From Nepenthes gracilis (lineage: Eukaryota; Streptophyta; Magnoliopsida; Caryophyllales; Nepenthaceae): a stretch of DNA of 64,000 bases. Positions 36,253-49,095 of this stretch are shown here, in pieces. How positions within the stretch are numbered: position 1 is the stretch's first letter; every line of letters begins with the position of its first letter. The stretch covers positions 5,480,501 through 5,544,500 of the forward strand of contig BSYO01000013.1 in the NCBI GenBank assembly GCA_033239525.1, read 5' to 3'. The position numbers and the translations under genes are program-made. A model generated the notes under the pieces. It was not told where the DNA came from and made no database searches. It worked only from the letters and a program-made list of their open reading frames with translations.

Positions 36253-39200
36253 ATGGCTACCCTTTCTCTCCCTAAGTACTCTCTTCCCTCTCCGCTCTCC
36301 GCCCAACCCCCCTCAGCCCATTATCCTCAGAGCCCCCGATTCTTCCCCTACCCTCACAATCTCAATTCTTTGGCCTAAAGTTGTCTTACCATCCTCCTCA
36401 TTCCACCCCATCTTCTTATCGTCCCTTTAAAGTGTCCATTGTTGCCAAGGTACATGGCCTCTGATTCTTAGGGTCTATGTTTGCTTAGATTTTGAGGTTT
36501 TGGTGTGATGTTTGAAGATTTCTCTGGGTTTTGCTGACAAATGGAAATGCAGGTCACAAAGGGTAGCGTTCCACCTCCATTCTCTTTGAAGGATCAAGCT
36601 GGAAAGAATGTGAGTCTTTCGAAATTTAAAGGGAAGCCCGTTGTTGTCTATTTCTATCCTGCTGATGAGACCCCTGGTTGCACCAAACAGGTAATACTTG
36701 CTTGCTTTGGCACAAATATTGACAATTAATGAGTATTTAAATTCTAGTCAGTTAATCATCTGTAGTTAATTGGATTCATGATTTTCACTATTATTTAATT
36801 CTTAAATTATTTTACTTGTTCATTAGAATTAACATTGCTGCAGTTCTTAGCTAGTCCTGACTCCTCAAAACCAACAAAACTTAGTTGATTTTCTCTAATT
36901 GGGGTCTGCTACATGAAGCGTTGACGGCCATTCTTTTGTGGGTGGTTTCTTCTGCTAAATCTTATACTCAACCGGTAAATAGTGGTAAATTTTGGGAGGA
37001 AATTTGAAGTTTTTGGTGTGGTTGTGATAACCCACCCAAGATTTTCTGAAAGGCATCCACGTTTGGCGTTTCTACCTGGTAATTGTTACTTAATTGAGTA
37101 GTAGTTTTGATCTGAAAATTTTCAGGTTACCATGTTTTTAAAGTATGTCTAATTGAAGCATAAACCATTGTTCAATACTTGAGAATGTGGTAATAATTCT
37201 TGCTGTAGGATTGGTTTGTGCATGCTTCTATGGAGTCTTCTCCATGTTATGTTGTTTTATAATTGGAAGAGAGGTATTGGGAATATCCAACTGTTTTTTT
37301 TTTTTTTTTTCTCTTCTCACCGAAAGTAACCTGCTTAACAGTAGCCGGGATGTAAATCAAACTAAACCAATGAAGTGGAGGTGTAAAAATCCACCTTATG
37401 CAGGATCAATTACTTTGATACTCATCTTATTTTCTGACGTAGAACAGTAGCATGATAAATAGATTAACCGAGAATGATTCTCTAACATTATCAACTCAGT
37501 ACTAGATGTCCCAAGAGTATGTGAAAATAAGAAGACAAATCATCTCTGAATATAGGAATTGTATTAGGGTTTGAAAAGGGGGAAATGGCATTTTAAGACG
37601 GAAAATTAAGGCATGATTAAGTTTACTGTTTTGCTACATCGCAGTTCATCTCTAGAGCTCTCATTGATATGTTGTATCTCCCATAGTTCATCCCGACTCA
37701 AAAGTTATGAGCGTTTGAAATTAGATGCACATTTTTTATCATTGCTCTCCTTTCCCCATCTCCCTCAACACTATCCAACTGTTCCATTGCAGCCTATTGT
37801 ACATTATTTTCAAATACTTACTGTTGATTCTGTGTAAGCTATGAAAATGGGAAGTCATAACCTTCTCGTAGTTTTATTGGCATTGCATCTGTATCTTATA
37901 AGTAGTACTAAGATAATGCAAAACCCAATTGACTTAACGTTTTTCAACTTCTCAGGCTTGTGCATTCCGGGACTCTTACGAGAAGTTCAAGAAAGCAGGA
38001 GCAGAGGTTGTTGGAATAAGTGGTGATGATACAGCTTCTCATAAGGTAATACAATAATTAACTGATATTAAGTATTTTGGAAAGTAATTCTCTGATATTA
38101 AGCATATTGTCCAAGAAAACTGGTTGTTGAACCACATATTCTAAGATTGTGCATCCAAAATAATGTTGAATGTGCTGGATTAGGGCATATGTCGTATTGG
38201 ATAGTAAACAAAGACAATAAAAATAATTGTAATCATGTCTAGTTTGCTAGAACATAAAGCATATTTTGAGGTGCAAAGAATCCAAAGCTAATGAATAAGT
38301 AGTTCAAAGCAAGCTACACCAAAGACTCTTATTCATCTTCTCCTCTCGTCATGGATGAGAATATCGGCTGATTAATGTAGGTATTAGGAGACCCTGACAT
38401 CAATATTTCTTGAATAGGATAATATCCTGATATATATTGGCTAATTTTTCAAATATTAGTAGATACAATAGTTATATCAGCCAACTTTCCAAATGTTAGT
38501 GGATATAACAATTATATTGGCTGTTTTTTTTTTTTTAATTTGTTTTGCTCTTAAAAGTTTAAATTTATATTTTCTGAAAAGCTTAAACCCGCAGATTTTC
38601 TGTAAAGCTCAAGCTGTAACACGATAAATAAGAGAGAGGAACTGAAGTTCTTATGGACTATGGTGCCAACACTAGTGCAAAAAGCAGTGCTGCTTCATGG
38701 AGGACTAAAACGATGTGTGGATCATGGATCAATGCTTGTTAATTTTTTTTGGGGGTGGGGGGGTGAGGGGTGGTGGGATGTTTTTAGTACAGGCAATGGA
38801 CTATCACTTGATCCAAGATGGTTGTTTTATATTATTCTTTTTGTTTATGCTCTTGCTAACACAAAAATAAAGAGAATAAGAGATTAATAATGATGTGAAA
38901 CTTATGATTAATGTAGTTTGGCTGAGATGAATGAGTGTGGGTGTACTTTGTCATGAATAAGTAGTTCTAATACTTACCAAAAAAAAAAAAAAAAGAATAA
39001 ATAGTTCTAAAATTAAAAGGAAAATTTTATAAGGTTGCTATTAAATCCGTAATACTTTATGAATAAAATTGTTAGACAATCAAACAACATTCATGCATGA
39101 AAATTATGCGTTGTAGGGATAATTATATTAAAATGAGTGAGTAAAGTCACTTTAAAAAATAAAATAATGAATAATGATATATGTAAATTTTTATAAATTG

Positions 39201-40015
39201 CATTAATAAAAATAAGATAGGAACATTATGTATAAGATGATTCATACTTAAAATATAAGTTAAATAAATTACCTATAAAAAAACGTGACTTAGTTGTGTT
39301 TGGATGATAGGAAAAAAGAGATAGACCTATGAAAATATGCAGTGAAGTGATAAAAAATAATTTAAAATTATTCTACTCCAACATAAAATTACACTAAATC
39401 AAATAGAATTATAAAAGTAGATTTATATACCTGATTTTACTTAGTAAAATGTAAGACTTTATTATTATTTTTGTTATAAATTCTTGTTTGATTGAGTAAT
39501 TAGAAGCATATTAACAACAAGGAGCTTGACCACTTGACCTTTTAGTGAGATGTGATTATACTTCCCCTAACATGTTAAGACTGAAATCTATTGAAAATAA
39601 GTAATCTGAGTTCTCATTAACAGATCCTGATTTCATCCCAAGTTTTTACACACAAAGTGGAGTGCTTTGCCCAAAAAAACAAGGGAAAGAGAGAGGAGAC
39701 AAATTATGCATTTCCAGTTCAACAAATGTTTCTACCACAGCCGTTGGACTGATCTCCAGATTAGCAAGTCTAACATGCGTGTGTAATGGGGTGCAGGCAT
39801 TTGCGGCAAAGTACAGGCTTCCATTCACGTTGCTAAGCGACGAGGGCAACAAAGTACGGAAAGAGTGGGGCGTGCCTGCAGATTTTTTTGGATCACTCCC
39901 AGGAAGACAGACTTACGTGCTCGACAAGAACGGTGTGGTTCAGCTCATCTACAACAATCAATTCCAACCCGAAAAGCATATTGATGAGACCTTGAAGCTA
40001 CTGCAGAGCCTGTAA
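36253..40015 (+). CDS. PRXQ: Peroxiredoxin Q, chloroplast thiol peroxidase
   Basis: Reduces hydrogen peroxide and organic peroxides in the chloroplast using thioredoxin; bacterial BCP family. Exons: 36253-36449, 36553-36690, 37956-38045, 39797-40015. Exon 2 gives [15 protein letters not shown] and [14 protein letters not shown]; exon 3 [15 protein letters not shown] and [13 protein letters not shown]; exon 4 [16 protein letters not shown] through [11 protein letters not shown] to [12 protein letters not shown]. The catalytic CX4C pair (peroxidatic Cys in PGC, resolving Cys in ACAF) spans intron 2. Exon 1 is the Ser/Pro-rich transit peptide. Read from ATG 36253 it meets TAA at 36376, whereas FGLKLS and the rest, in frame with exon 2, need a shift near 36367-36369 (one base missing). 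This may be a real lesion, a sequencing error or a different start. The mature domain is intact. Confidence 0.93.
38751..38777 (+). other. G-quadruplex-type motif in peroxiredoxin Q intron 3
   Basis: Four G runs (5, 7, 4 and 3 Gs) separated by T, TGA and TGGT loops on the coding strand, after a T8 tract. This fits the standard G4 pattern, so it could fold in DNA or in the pre-mRNA. Confidence 0.6.
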
Positions 40016-40419
40016 GCATTTCTTCGTGCTTGTCCTCTCTTGAAATTGAGTTACGCACTCTTACTACTGTATTGTATGACTTGTTGGGAAAATTAGTAAG
40101 GCGATTATTCCATTTCATAAACCTTCTTGTATAAGTTATTTGATCATGTGTTTAAGATAAAAAAGAAATAAGTAATAGCTTGGTTATGGATTTTAGTCCA
40201 AGGTGGTGTGCCTCAAGACTATGGATTAGAAGTGACTGCCTTTGTGTAGTACCTTCTTCAAAGGTATACATCGTCAAGCCTCTCAAGGAATGCCTTATAA
40301 TCTATCCAGTGAGAAGTTGTGTTTGTGATCATGTCCCATATAATATTGTATATATTTAGTTATTTATTAAAATGATTAAAGATTTTTCTAATAGTAAGCC
40401 CCAGTTGCACCATAGGAAT

Positions 40420-42725
40420 TGTTACATGTCAAATCCCGATCCCGTAATTGACATTTAAATTAATATTAGTTAATTGATTTATCATTTAATAACATCCGGA
40501 TGTAAACTTTATATTGATGCTTCAATCGACCATAAAAAAATAAATTAAATTATACACAGGATCCTAATATGTGCCACGTCTTATGTCGTTTTGACACCGA
40601 CCCAATCGTGATGTCAGATCTTACGTAAAGAATGATGCTTGTCATCAAAATTGGAAATACAAATTGTGGAATAAAATTTACAATTACAAAACCATTTATT
40701 AATCGACACCCATGACTCTATAACCTAATCTTGATATAAATCACATTAACGTGGTACCAAAGTAGATCGACATACATCTCATGATTTACCAACTACTTTC
40801 AATCATCATTCATACATTAATTACTGTCCAACAATGCATTATAATACATTAACCGTTGTCCGAAAGACCACATCATAGCATACAACAATCTAAACTATCC
40901 AGGAACATGATCCCATATTCTAAGACTATACTAAAGCTGTTTGAAAACTGAAATACTACAATTTAAATAACCTAAATATCAAATATTATCATCCAAAACT
41001 AACTGGTCAATTAGACTACAACATTTAGCATCTTTACTGTTGTCCAAAATCATAAAACAACATCATATTAACTAAATTTTAGATTCTAAATTTTTCAAAC
41101 AAGATCATCCTTCATTCATGTTTATCCGATATGTATCCAAGCCTCTCATCTAAATGAATTAATAAAATAGTAATGAGTGAGTCAAAATTTCAACAAAACA
41201 TATAATATATCAAATGAAGCATATATCTCTGCATTAATAACATTTAAAAGAATCAATGTATCGGATTTCAATAATATGCCATAAAATTTCATAATAATTA
41301 TATAAATCAACATATGCAGAATTTTTAAATTTTTTTCTTGTCATATTCTTACTCAATTCAAATCATTAAATCATACTCAAATTTAATTTTTCTTGTCATA
41401 TGTTGCCACAACATATGCTATGGATGATATATTCGGATGTCGATATACTACTATAATATACGAAGGTATGTCATAATATATTGTCTACTGAAATTTAATT
41501 ATTGTCAAATGTATATTTTTAGAAAAATTATACATTTTTTTTTCATAATTCTTAATTTTCTCAGTCTTAAAAAAATAATCACATTTTTTGACATAATTAT
41601 AGAGTTTTTTTTTCATAATTTTATAAATTCATACTTATACTTTTGAAAAAACTTAGTCATGTTAAATTTAAAAGTATGGGATGCTGAATTTGTCACTAAA
41701 TACAGAGAATTTTAGCAAAATGCATAATTCAACAAGTGTAAAAATGTTTACTAAATTTTAAATCATGCAGGTTAAATTGTAAGCATTTTTTAACCTATGC
41801 AAGACATATATTTAATAGTTTAAAGTATGTAAAGTCTCATGTATAAAATTAAGACTTGCAAAAGTCATTAAGTAATAAATTTAGCAAGAAGTGAAAAATT
41901 TAGAATTAGCATATTCAATGTACAAATGAACTACATAAAATTTTAGAACATTTAGAACCTATAATTAACATTTCCTAAGTATGTAAGAAGGTTGTCCACA
42001 AAATTAAACATGTTGGAGCAATAAACCAGAATTTTAGGTCACATATGAAGTTAAAATGCAGAATTCAAAACATACATACATTATATATGAATTTAGGCAT
42101 GAATTCTTGTGAAATTTTGTTCTAAAATAATAAAAATCTAACATGCATACCAAATATAAACATTATACTTTGAATTTATGTCATGTATGAATATTTGAAT
42201 AAATAAATACTCAGAGAATTAGAAAAAATCAACAACAATAGAATGAGAAATTTAGAATATGCTTATATTCACTTAATTCTCACCAAAAACTACCTTGGAT
42301 CAACTAAATTTTGAATTCTTTAGCCTTCTCTCATTTTCTCTCTCTCTTCTCCTCGTCTACCTCTCTCTCCTCTCTCAAATTGTCTACAGAAATAATAGAT
42401 ATGAGTCGGAATGTCCTATTTATACAGATCCTAGCGCCACTTAGACTTTTAGGCTACTAGATCGGCCGTGCTCAAGCGCAGCTTAGGCGTTCGCGCTTGA
42501 GTGCATAGCTACTATCAACGACTGCTCAAGCGCCAATCAGGCGTTTCTCAAGCACTATTCTTACAGGTTTTGGCACTCAAGCATAGGTTTGATCTCTATC
42601 AGGCGTCGAGTCATCCAATTTAATTTTAACTTTCTAATCGAATTTTTTATATCATTTAATCTCAATTTTAATTATATTAATTTAACTAATTAGAATTACT
42701 ATAAATTAAATATTTGAACCTTACA
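40420..42725. mobile_element. Solo LTR, 2306 bases, with 5-bp target duplication
   Basis: Begins TGTTACATGTC and ends TTGAACCTTACA. GGAAT directly precedes (40415-40419) and directly follows (42726-42730). No PBS, PPT or coding frame lies inside. The perfect duplication plus TG...CA ends indicate an LTR left after recombination between two LTRs. Length and the CAAGCGC-rich patch (42470-42570) suggest a long-LTR Ty3 element; lineage is inference. Orientation cannot be fixed. Confidence 0.75.
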
Positions 42726-43039
42726 GGAATAATGTAAAAAGGTTTTTTTATATATTTATAATTATTATCGTCATTTATAGTTTTGTTATATTTTATTTTA
42801 AAAAAATTATCTTTAAATAGATTTGATCTTTTATGAAAATGATATTTGTATAATTAAAAAAATTTTCATTGTATATATTATAAATAGCAGAGCAGTCCAT
42901 TATATATTATGGATAATGAGGGGCAATTTTGTCAATAATGATTATAGCATTTTTCAGATTTGAATTTTTAGATATTTATTAACTTTCTAAAGAATGCTAG
43001 TTTTTATGCAGTCGATTAGAAAAATTGAATATTCACATT

Positions 43040-44880
43040 CCTTGTGTAAAAATTCTGTAACTCTCACCGAGTAAGAGAAATAAGAGTGATGGGAAAGAAA
43101 TTATTTTTCATGTCTTTGATAAAAAAAAAAACCTTTAATTATGGTTTTAGATATATTGTCACTTTTTAATTTCACATTATTGAATTATAAAATTCAACGA
43201 TCTATAAAAATATTTAAGTTTTATAAAACTTCATAAATCCTCCTCTAAATTCGATCTAAATTGAGGCTAGTGATTGTTAAAATTTCTTCTGTTTTGCTCG
43301 CTCCAAATAAAAATACACAGTACTCACTCAGTGAGGTAAGTGCAAAGAGCCCTTGACCAGGCATTCTTTCCCTTTCATTTAATGGCAGAGCCCCTTTGAG
43401 GCGTAAGGATATTGCCGAGGAGAATCTGACTCAAATTATTATCTTCTCTGAGTCTCTTAGTCCATGCAATCCATCAAGCCTAGAAGATGGCCTTTATTTC
43501 CGCGGTTAGGATGCCCGCAAGCATAGGGGTCTACCGATCTTCATCTAGCGAAGCTTGTGGGTTCGGTGTCCCTTTTCGGAACAATTTGAATTTGGGTATT
43601 ATTTCTGCGGTTAGGATGCTCGCAAGCATAGTGGTCTAACGATCTTCGTTGAGCGAAGCTCATGGGTTCGGTGTCCCTTTTTGGAACGATTTGAATTTGG
43701 GTAATACCCAAACTCGTAATGGGTTCGGTTGAGTTTGGATGCCCCATGGGCCAACCCGAATATAATACTTATATGTAATAACGTAAAATTTATTTGTGTT
43801 GAAAATATTGTACTAGTATGATTAACTTATTTGAAATATATATTGGTGAATTGTGCTATTAATTTGTTATAAATTATGTTAATAAATTATATAGGTCTTT
43901 ATACATTTTTTTTTCTTTAAGAGGAAAAAAAGTTTTAGATTGGATTTATTTCTATATGTAACCCAATTACTAAGTTTTTACCCAATTAGGAGTATTATGA
44001 ATTAAGTTTGTATCATGGGTTTAATTTATTGGGTTGAATTTGAGTGTGACTATCGATCTAAATTCGACCCATTACTAGCAAGAGGTAATTGATCTTTCCA
44101 AAGGATAAGATTTTTCATCCAAGATTCCTGAAGGATTGTGCCTGCATCAAGTATAGGCAAATTGGAAATATCAGAAGAACAGCATCCTCAAGAAGTTTTG
44201 ACATAGAGATGTTATGGGACATATGATTTAATTATGTTTGGGATAACTCTAATGATATATTATCTTATACATCCATTTATACTAAACAACGTTACAAAAG
44301 TAAACGGATGAGTGTTGTGTCAACCCAGAGATATCATAGAAATATTTTTTGTCAACTTAACTGTGCAAAAACAAAAGAAAGAATATATGTCTTTTATATT
44401 GTTCAAGATCAAATTTTATTTTCTTTGCTCAATTTTAACTTAGTTAAAAAATTAATAGGCTTGAGTTTTGTTCATGATTTGGTTTATTTATTCATTATTT
44501 AGTTATGCTTGAGCCCGAGCTGATACTTGTTCTTTATACAAAAAATAAACCAATTAAGCTAAGTTTGCTCATGGGGTTAAACACATAAACAAGTCAAATA
44601 ATACCTCTTAAGTAAATATGTTAATAAGGTTTTAAACACATGTATATACGTATGTATGAATATAAATGAGCTTATTTGCAAATCTATTCAGAAATCAATA
44701 AACAAGAGAAATCTACGAGAATAAGTGAATTAAGCCAGTAATATTTAAACTTGGCTTGTTTAATTGATGAGTTTATAAATTATGTTCTTATGTGTCTCTT
44801 GTTTTTACAAATAAATTAATCTCTCTTATCTGACGAATGAAGAGAGAGGCCATAAACCGGGAGAGTGAACTGGGAGATAA
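43040..44880 (-). mobile_element. Internally deleted copia copy, tandem partner of the element to its right
   Basis: Blocks here recur, in order, in the element at 44905-49095: the LTR-like 43100-43310 (GTCTTTGATAAAAAAA, ATATATTGTCACTTTTTAAT) matches 44940-45260, and 44090-44400 (AAGATTTTTCATCC, ATTCCTGAAGGAT, ATATATTATCTTATACAT) matches 47060-47660. The reverse transcriptase section between is missing. No open frame survives. Confidence 0.55.
43502..43711. repeat. 105-bp tandem duplication
   Basis: GCGGTTAGGATGC starts at 43502 and again at 43607. The two 105-base units also share GCAAGCATAG, GAGCGAAGCT/TAGCGAAGCT and GGGTTCGGTGTCCC. Confidence 0.85.
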
Positions 44881-44904
44881 TACTTTGATTCACAAGGATC
44901 TTTA

Positions 44905-45060
44905 TTACCAAATCATAAAGAGTTTTTCCATGTCGATAATGTCTTTGATAAAAAAAGCCTTTAATTTTGGTTTTATCCTTTCCATCAAAGATATATTGTC
45001 ACTTTTTAATTTCAAATAATTAAATATATATAAACATTTATTTAATTAATTTAATAAATC
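44905..45060 (-). mobile_element. Central LTR of the tandem copia array
   Basis: Shares TTATTACCA, CCATGTCGATAAT, AATTAAATATATATAAAC and TTTAATAAATCAATAA with 48880-49095, and other words with 43100-43310. It therefore serves both neighbouring internal regions. Exact ends are not clear. Confidence 0.55.
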
Positions 45061-45480
45061 AATAACGATCTATAAAATTCTCCCACTTATTAATATTTAT
45101 CCAATTAATTAAAATAAACTTTGGTAAAAACATTACAATCCATTAATAGTTTATATGTCATAATACTATACAAAATAATCGACAAATGCGAGTCATCTTC
45201 CATATCATTATCTAACATTGAGGCTGGTGATTGATTAAATTTCTTAATGTTTTGCTCTACAACTTTAAGTTCGAACAATATAAAATAAAACAAGGATATA
45301 TCTAAACACATTATGCGAAATATCATTATATTACTCGGTAAACTCTTTTTGTTTCGAATTTCACTCAATACTTGTCGTTCTTTGAAAAGAAAACTCGCGC
45401 TAATTATCACAAAATTTTCATTTCCCTATATCTTGTGCAAAGAAGTCCCTAAAATGACCAGGCAATCTTTCCCTTTCCAA

Positions 45481-46330
45481 TCAATATCCTATCACCTCCA
45501 AATGATCGGACTTTATAAGTAAGCATGTAATCTTTAGTTCTTTCTTTACAAACTTTCCAGCCGATCCATACCAGATTGCTTTGGTATCGTCCGAAAGATA
45601 CCAACCGCGAAACTTATATCCTGGTATTGCCATTAAACTTCCTACTAAGAGACGAGAATATCTTTCATTTGATTTCAATTCATTTTGTTATAATCTTTAT
45701 CACCTTTCCTGACCGGAAGTTCTCTCCCAAATCTCTCTAAAATTTTCTTGTATATCCTTTCCGAGATAATCCCAATAATCCATGTGATCATTTCGGAATA
45801 TTTCCCTATCACATGTTTGCTCACCCATATCTTTCATATCAAAATTTTTAGAAGATAACCCTTAGGCACTACTTAATTTCAACATATAGAACTAAAAATA
45901 CAAACTGCCCCACTCGACCTTTCAGGTATATACACCGATCAACGTGTTTTCTATAAAATCGAAGGATAAAATGGTATCATGAAACTTAAGGTACCATTGC
46001 ATGGCTTGTTTAAGTCCATATATTGATTTCTTTAATTTGCAAACTAAGTTCTCTTGTCCTTTGATGAGAATCCTTCGGGTTGTTTAAATATAAACTTCTT
46101 CATCTAAGCTTTTTAAAAGGAAACTCTAGGTCAAAATTTGCCATTATAATTCTTAAGGTAATACCCATAATCGATGCCATCTTTCCTCGAAACCTTTAGT
46201 TTATCGGACATTGAGAATCACGTTTGATTTTAAATACCCATTTACAACCAACCTGCTGGGCCCCAAACTTCATTAATATTTTAATACTCTTTCATAGCAT
46301 CAATCCACTTAGAAGAATCATTTATAAGTA
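45481..46330 (-). pseudogene. Copia reverse transcriptase/RNase H remnant
   Basis: Minus-strand frame-hopping reading recovers GCxxVFKIK-like sequence (near 46240), KDGIDY (near 46175), KLKKSIYGLKQAMQWYLKF (near 46020), a worn VLYVxDD position (near 45885, now VLYVEIK, catalytic aspartates gone), NFDMKDMGE (near 45845) and IKSDHLEVIGY (ORF 45481-45678) leading into RNase H. The active site is destroyed. Confidence 0.7.
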
Positions 46331-48860
46331 AAGAAATCGGATCATCATATGTCCCTATATCATACTCGTTCATTCTTTGTAAAAACCAAATAGTTTGTGT
46401 TGATCTTCTTAAATATTGTACTAGTAGAAATTATGATTAAATTTCTTTTATTTCCATTTTGAAATATCACTCCCACTCGATTTCACCATTCTCAAAGAAT
46501 ATTACCGGTTTCTATTATTCTCGTATTTATGGTTAGAATCTATACCCTTTAGATTTCTATAACCAATAAAGTATTTATTAATAAAAATATTATGTTAAAC
46601 TAAATTTTTGAAACTGCTTTATAGGTCTTTATCCACAAAAATTTTTTTAATAACTTTAACCATACGAGGAAAAAAAAAGTTTTAGATATTGTGCACATAC
46701 GTTTATTTCTATTCATTATATTTACCATAATATTCACCACCTCAATTAATTTTTACACTTTTATTTAATCGTTTTTATATTTCCAAAATATTTACACTTT
46801 TCGAGATTTTTCATGTAATAAATAGATATAACAAGAATTAAAAATCATCAATAAAGGTGATAAAATTTTTCTCCTCCTAATGACTAGAATCAAAAGGTCA
46901 AATATCTGTTTAATTTAAAAAGTTGGGCACTTTTTTTGTATGTTTGGTTGTTTTCCTTAATTTGATACACTACATGATCATCAAGATCGTAAAAATATAA
47001 GATTCTTTCATTTACCAACCTTTTCATACGATCTTTATATACCAGCCACGAGAGTTTTCAATGATTTACTTTCCAAATGATAAGATTTTTCAATTTTGGC
47101 CAGATTCCTGAAGGATTTTTGTATATGTTATGCAAACTTTAAAGAGTAGCATCAAAAAATAAAATAAGATTTCTAAAATAGGCAAAAATGTGAAATCTAA
47201 ATATCAGAAAGAATAAACAAAAGTTCCAACAAATCATCACCATTTTCCGCGACAATGAAATTTTCATTTTGTTTTGACATAGAATCCTCGCATCGATGTT
47301 AATCAAACCACTGGATATATTATTTAATTAAAACATGTTTACCTTTCTTTTCGGGATTTTATAAAGAATCTTCTTAAAGTGTCCCATGATATATTATCTT
47401 ATACATACCATTTTTTTTTCACGATCCAAATTTAACGCTACTCTTTTTTCAACTTACACCACCATAACCCGTTAAATTAATTGTAAACGGACTCCATTTA
47501 TCTTTGATAGTTGTTATGTCCATACAACCTAGAAATTCATTCACATCCATAAATATTTTTCATCTCAAGAATGTGTTCAATTCTGTCAAACTTCAAAAAG
47601 TTTTGCCATCAGTGTTCCAAAGAAGAGAAAGAAAACGATTTTCATGGGTGTTTTTTATATTGTTTATTCGCCATATTCTCATAAACATCATTTTCTTTTC
47701 CCATCAAAAATAAGATTTTTCCTCATCACCGCTTAATCGTTAAAAATTTAATCCAAGCTTGACTTGTTTAGTTCATGAATATCAAAATGCGTGTTTAACG
47801 TAAATAAATCTAATATAATCGCAATAAATTAACACGCCAATATTAATATTAATTAAAATAGAGGAACATAAAATATAAACAAATGTCATTATAATCCACC
47901 TTGTAATTATAACACACTAATTAACTATTATAAATTTCCCAAATACTTATGAAATAATTAATAATGCTCCAAAATTCAAATAAAAACTGATACTTGTTTA
48001 AAATAATGAATACTTATTAATCATCCTAAATTAATCAATCACGCCCGATTAAGCGGAAATCAGAACATTTTAAATTTACAAAGTTATTAATTTTCTATTC
48101 TATGTTTAATATCTATAAAGAGGTTAAACATTACATAATTCAATCACAATTACTTTGCATAATATTATAAATAATATCTTAAATTTAAACACATAAATTC
48201 ATGATAAAATGACATAAATAAATCATATGCACAAATAAATTACAAATATATACTAAACAAAATAAATAAATATTTAATATAATATATATTAAACAAAATA
48301 AATAAATAATTACTTTTATATATAATATAATATATATTAAATAAAATATATATATTATATTATATTAAACAAAACATTTAATAATTTTCTTCTTCGGTAT
48401 GAATATAAAACCGGCGCAGACATACGGCGAACGCCGAACAACCGTCGCCGCCAAAGGTGTTAAACGGCGCTTATTTCGCCATTAAACGGTTCATTCGACA
48501 CCCATTCAACGGAAATGGATCCAATAAACAAGAGAAAAATTATTGTGCAAAATTTAGTAATGTTCATACGAACAAAACAACTATGGGTTCGAATAAAAAT
48601 GGATTCGAAAATTCCAAGAAATCTTTCTACAAGGAAAAGCATAATATTTAAGAACCCTTGCAATAAAGCTCGACAACCGTTTAATTTCGATGAGTTTATC
48701 AAGAAGATGAACAGGGCATAAACCGTTCTCAATTTTTTCAATTTTTTTTTTTTTAATTGAAAAATGTGTTGGAAGAACAGCGGCAAAAGATTTGGTAAAA
48801 GCTTGTTTCCATAAGAAATTCAACAAAAATCACTTATATAAGAAATACAATAACTCCAAT
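46331..48860 (-). pseudogene. Copia gag-protease-integrase region, too decayed to read
   Basis: By position between reverse transcriptase and PBS this should hold integrase, protease and gag on the minus strand. I recognise no residue motif with confidence. Repeats shared with 44090-44400 support element origin. The GC patch at 48410-48480 falls here. Confidence 0.4.
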
Positions 48861-48863
48861 CTC

Positions 48864-48873
48864 TCTGATACCA
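48864..48873 (-). other. Primer-binding site, tRNA-iMet type
   Basis: The minus strand reads TGGTATCAGA immediately before the right LTR, the same PBS as at 28262-28272. It sets the minus orientation of this copia copy. Confidence 0.75.
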
Positions 48874-48876
48874 CAA

Positions 48877-49095
48877 CGGGTTTATTACCATATTTCTTCA
48901 ACAATCAATCATATATAAAGATTGGGCCCATGTCGATAATCGGTTCACGAACGACTCTCTCTTTCTCCTTTCTTAACTTCATGAAAACTGCTCAATGAGA
49001 GGTTCCCAAATTAGAAAACCGGGATATGAGTAAAAATTTCATAATTAAATATATATAAACTAATGGAATTTAATTAATTCAATAAATCAATAATT
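48877..49095 (-). mobile_element. Right (5') LTR of the tandem copia array
   Basis: Starts CGGGTTTATTACC just after the PBS (TG start probably worn to CG) and ends about where shared sequence with the central LTR stops (TTCAATAAATCAATAA). A target duplication was not found. Confidence 0.55.

Noticed and set aside
48410..48480. GC-rich patch considered as a promoter or gene start
   Set aside because: Lies within the decayed copia internal region and has no supporting ORF or motif.
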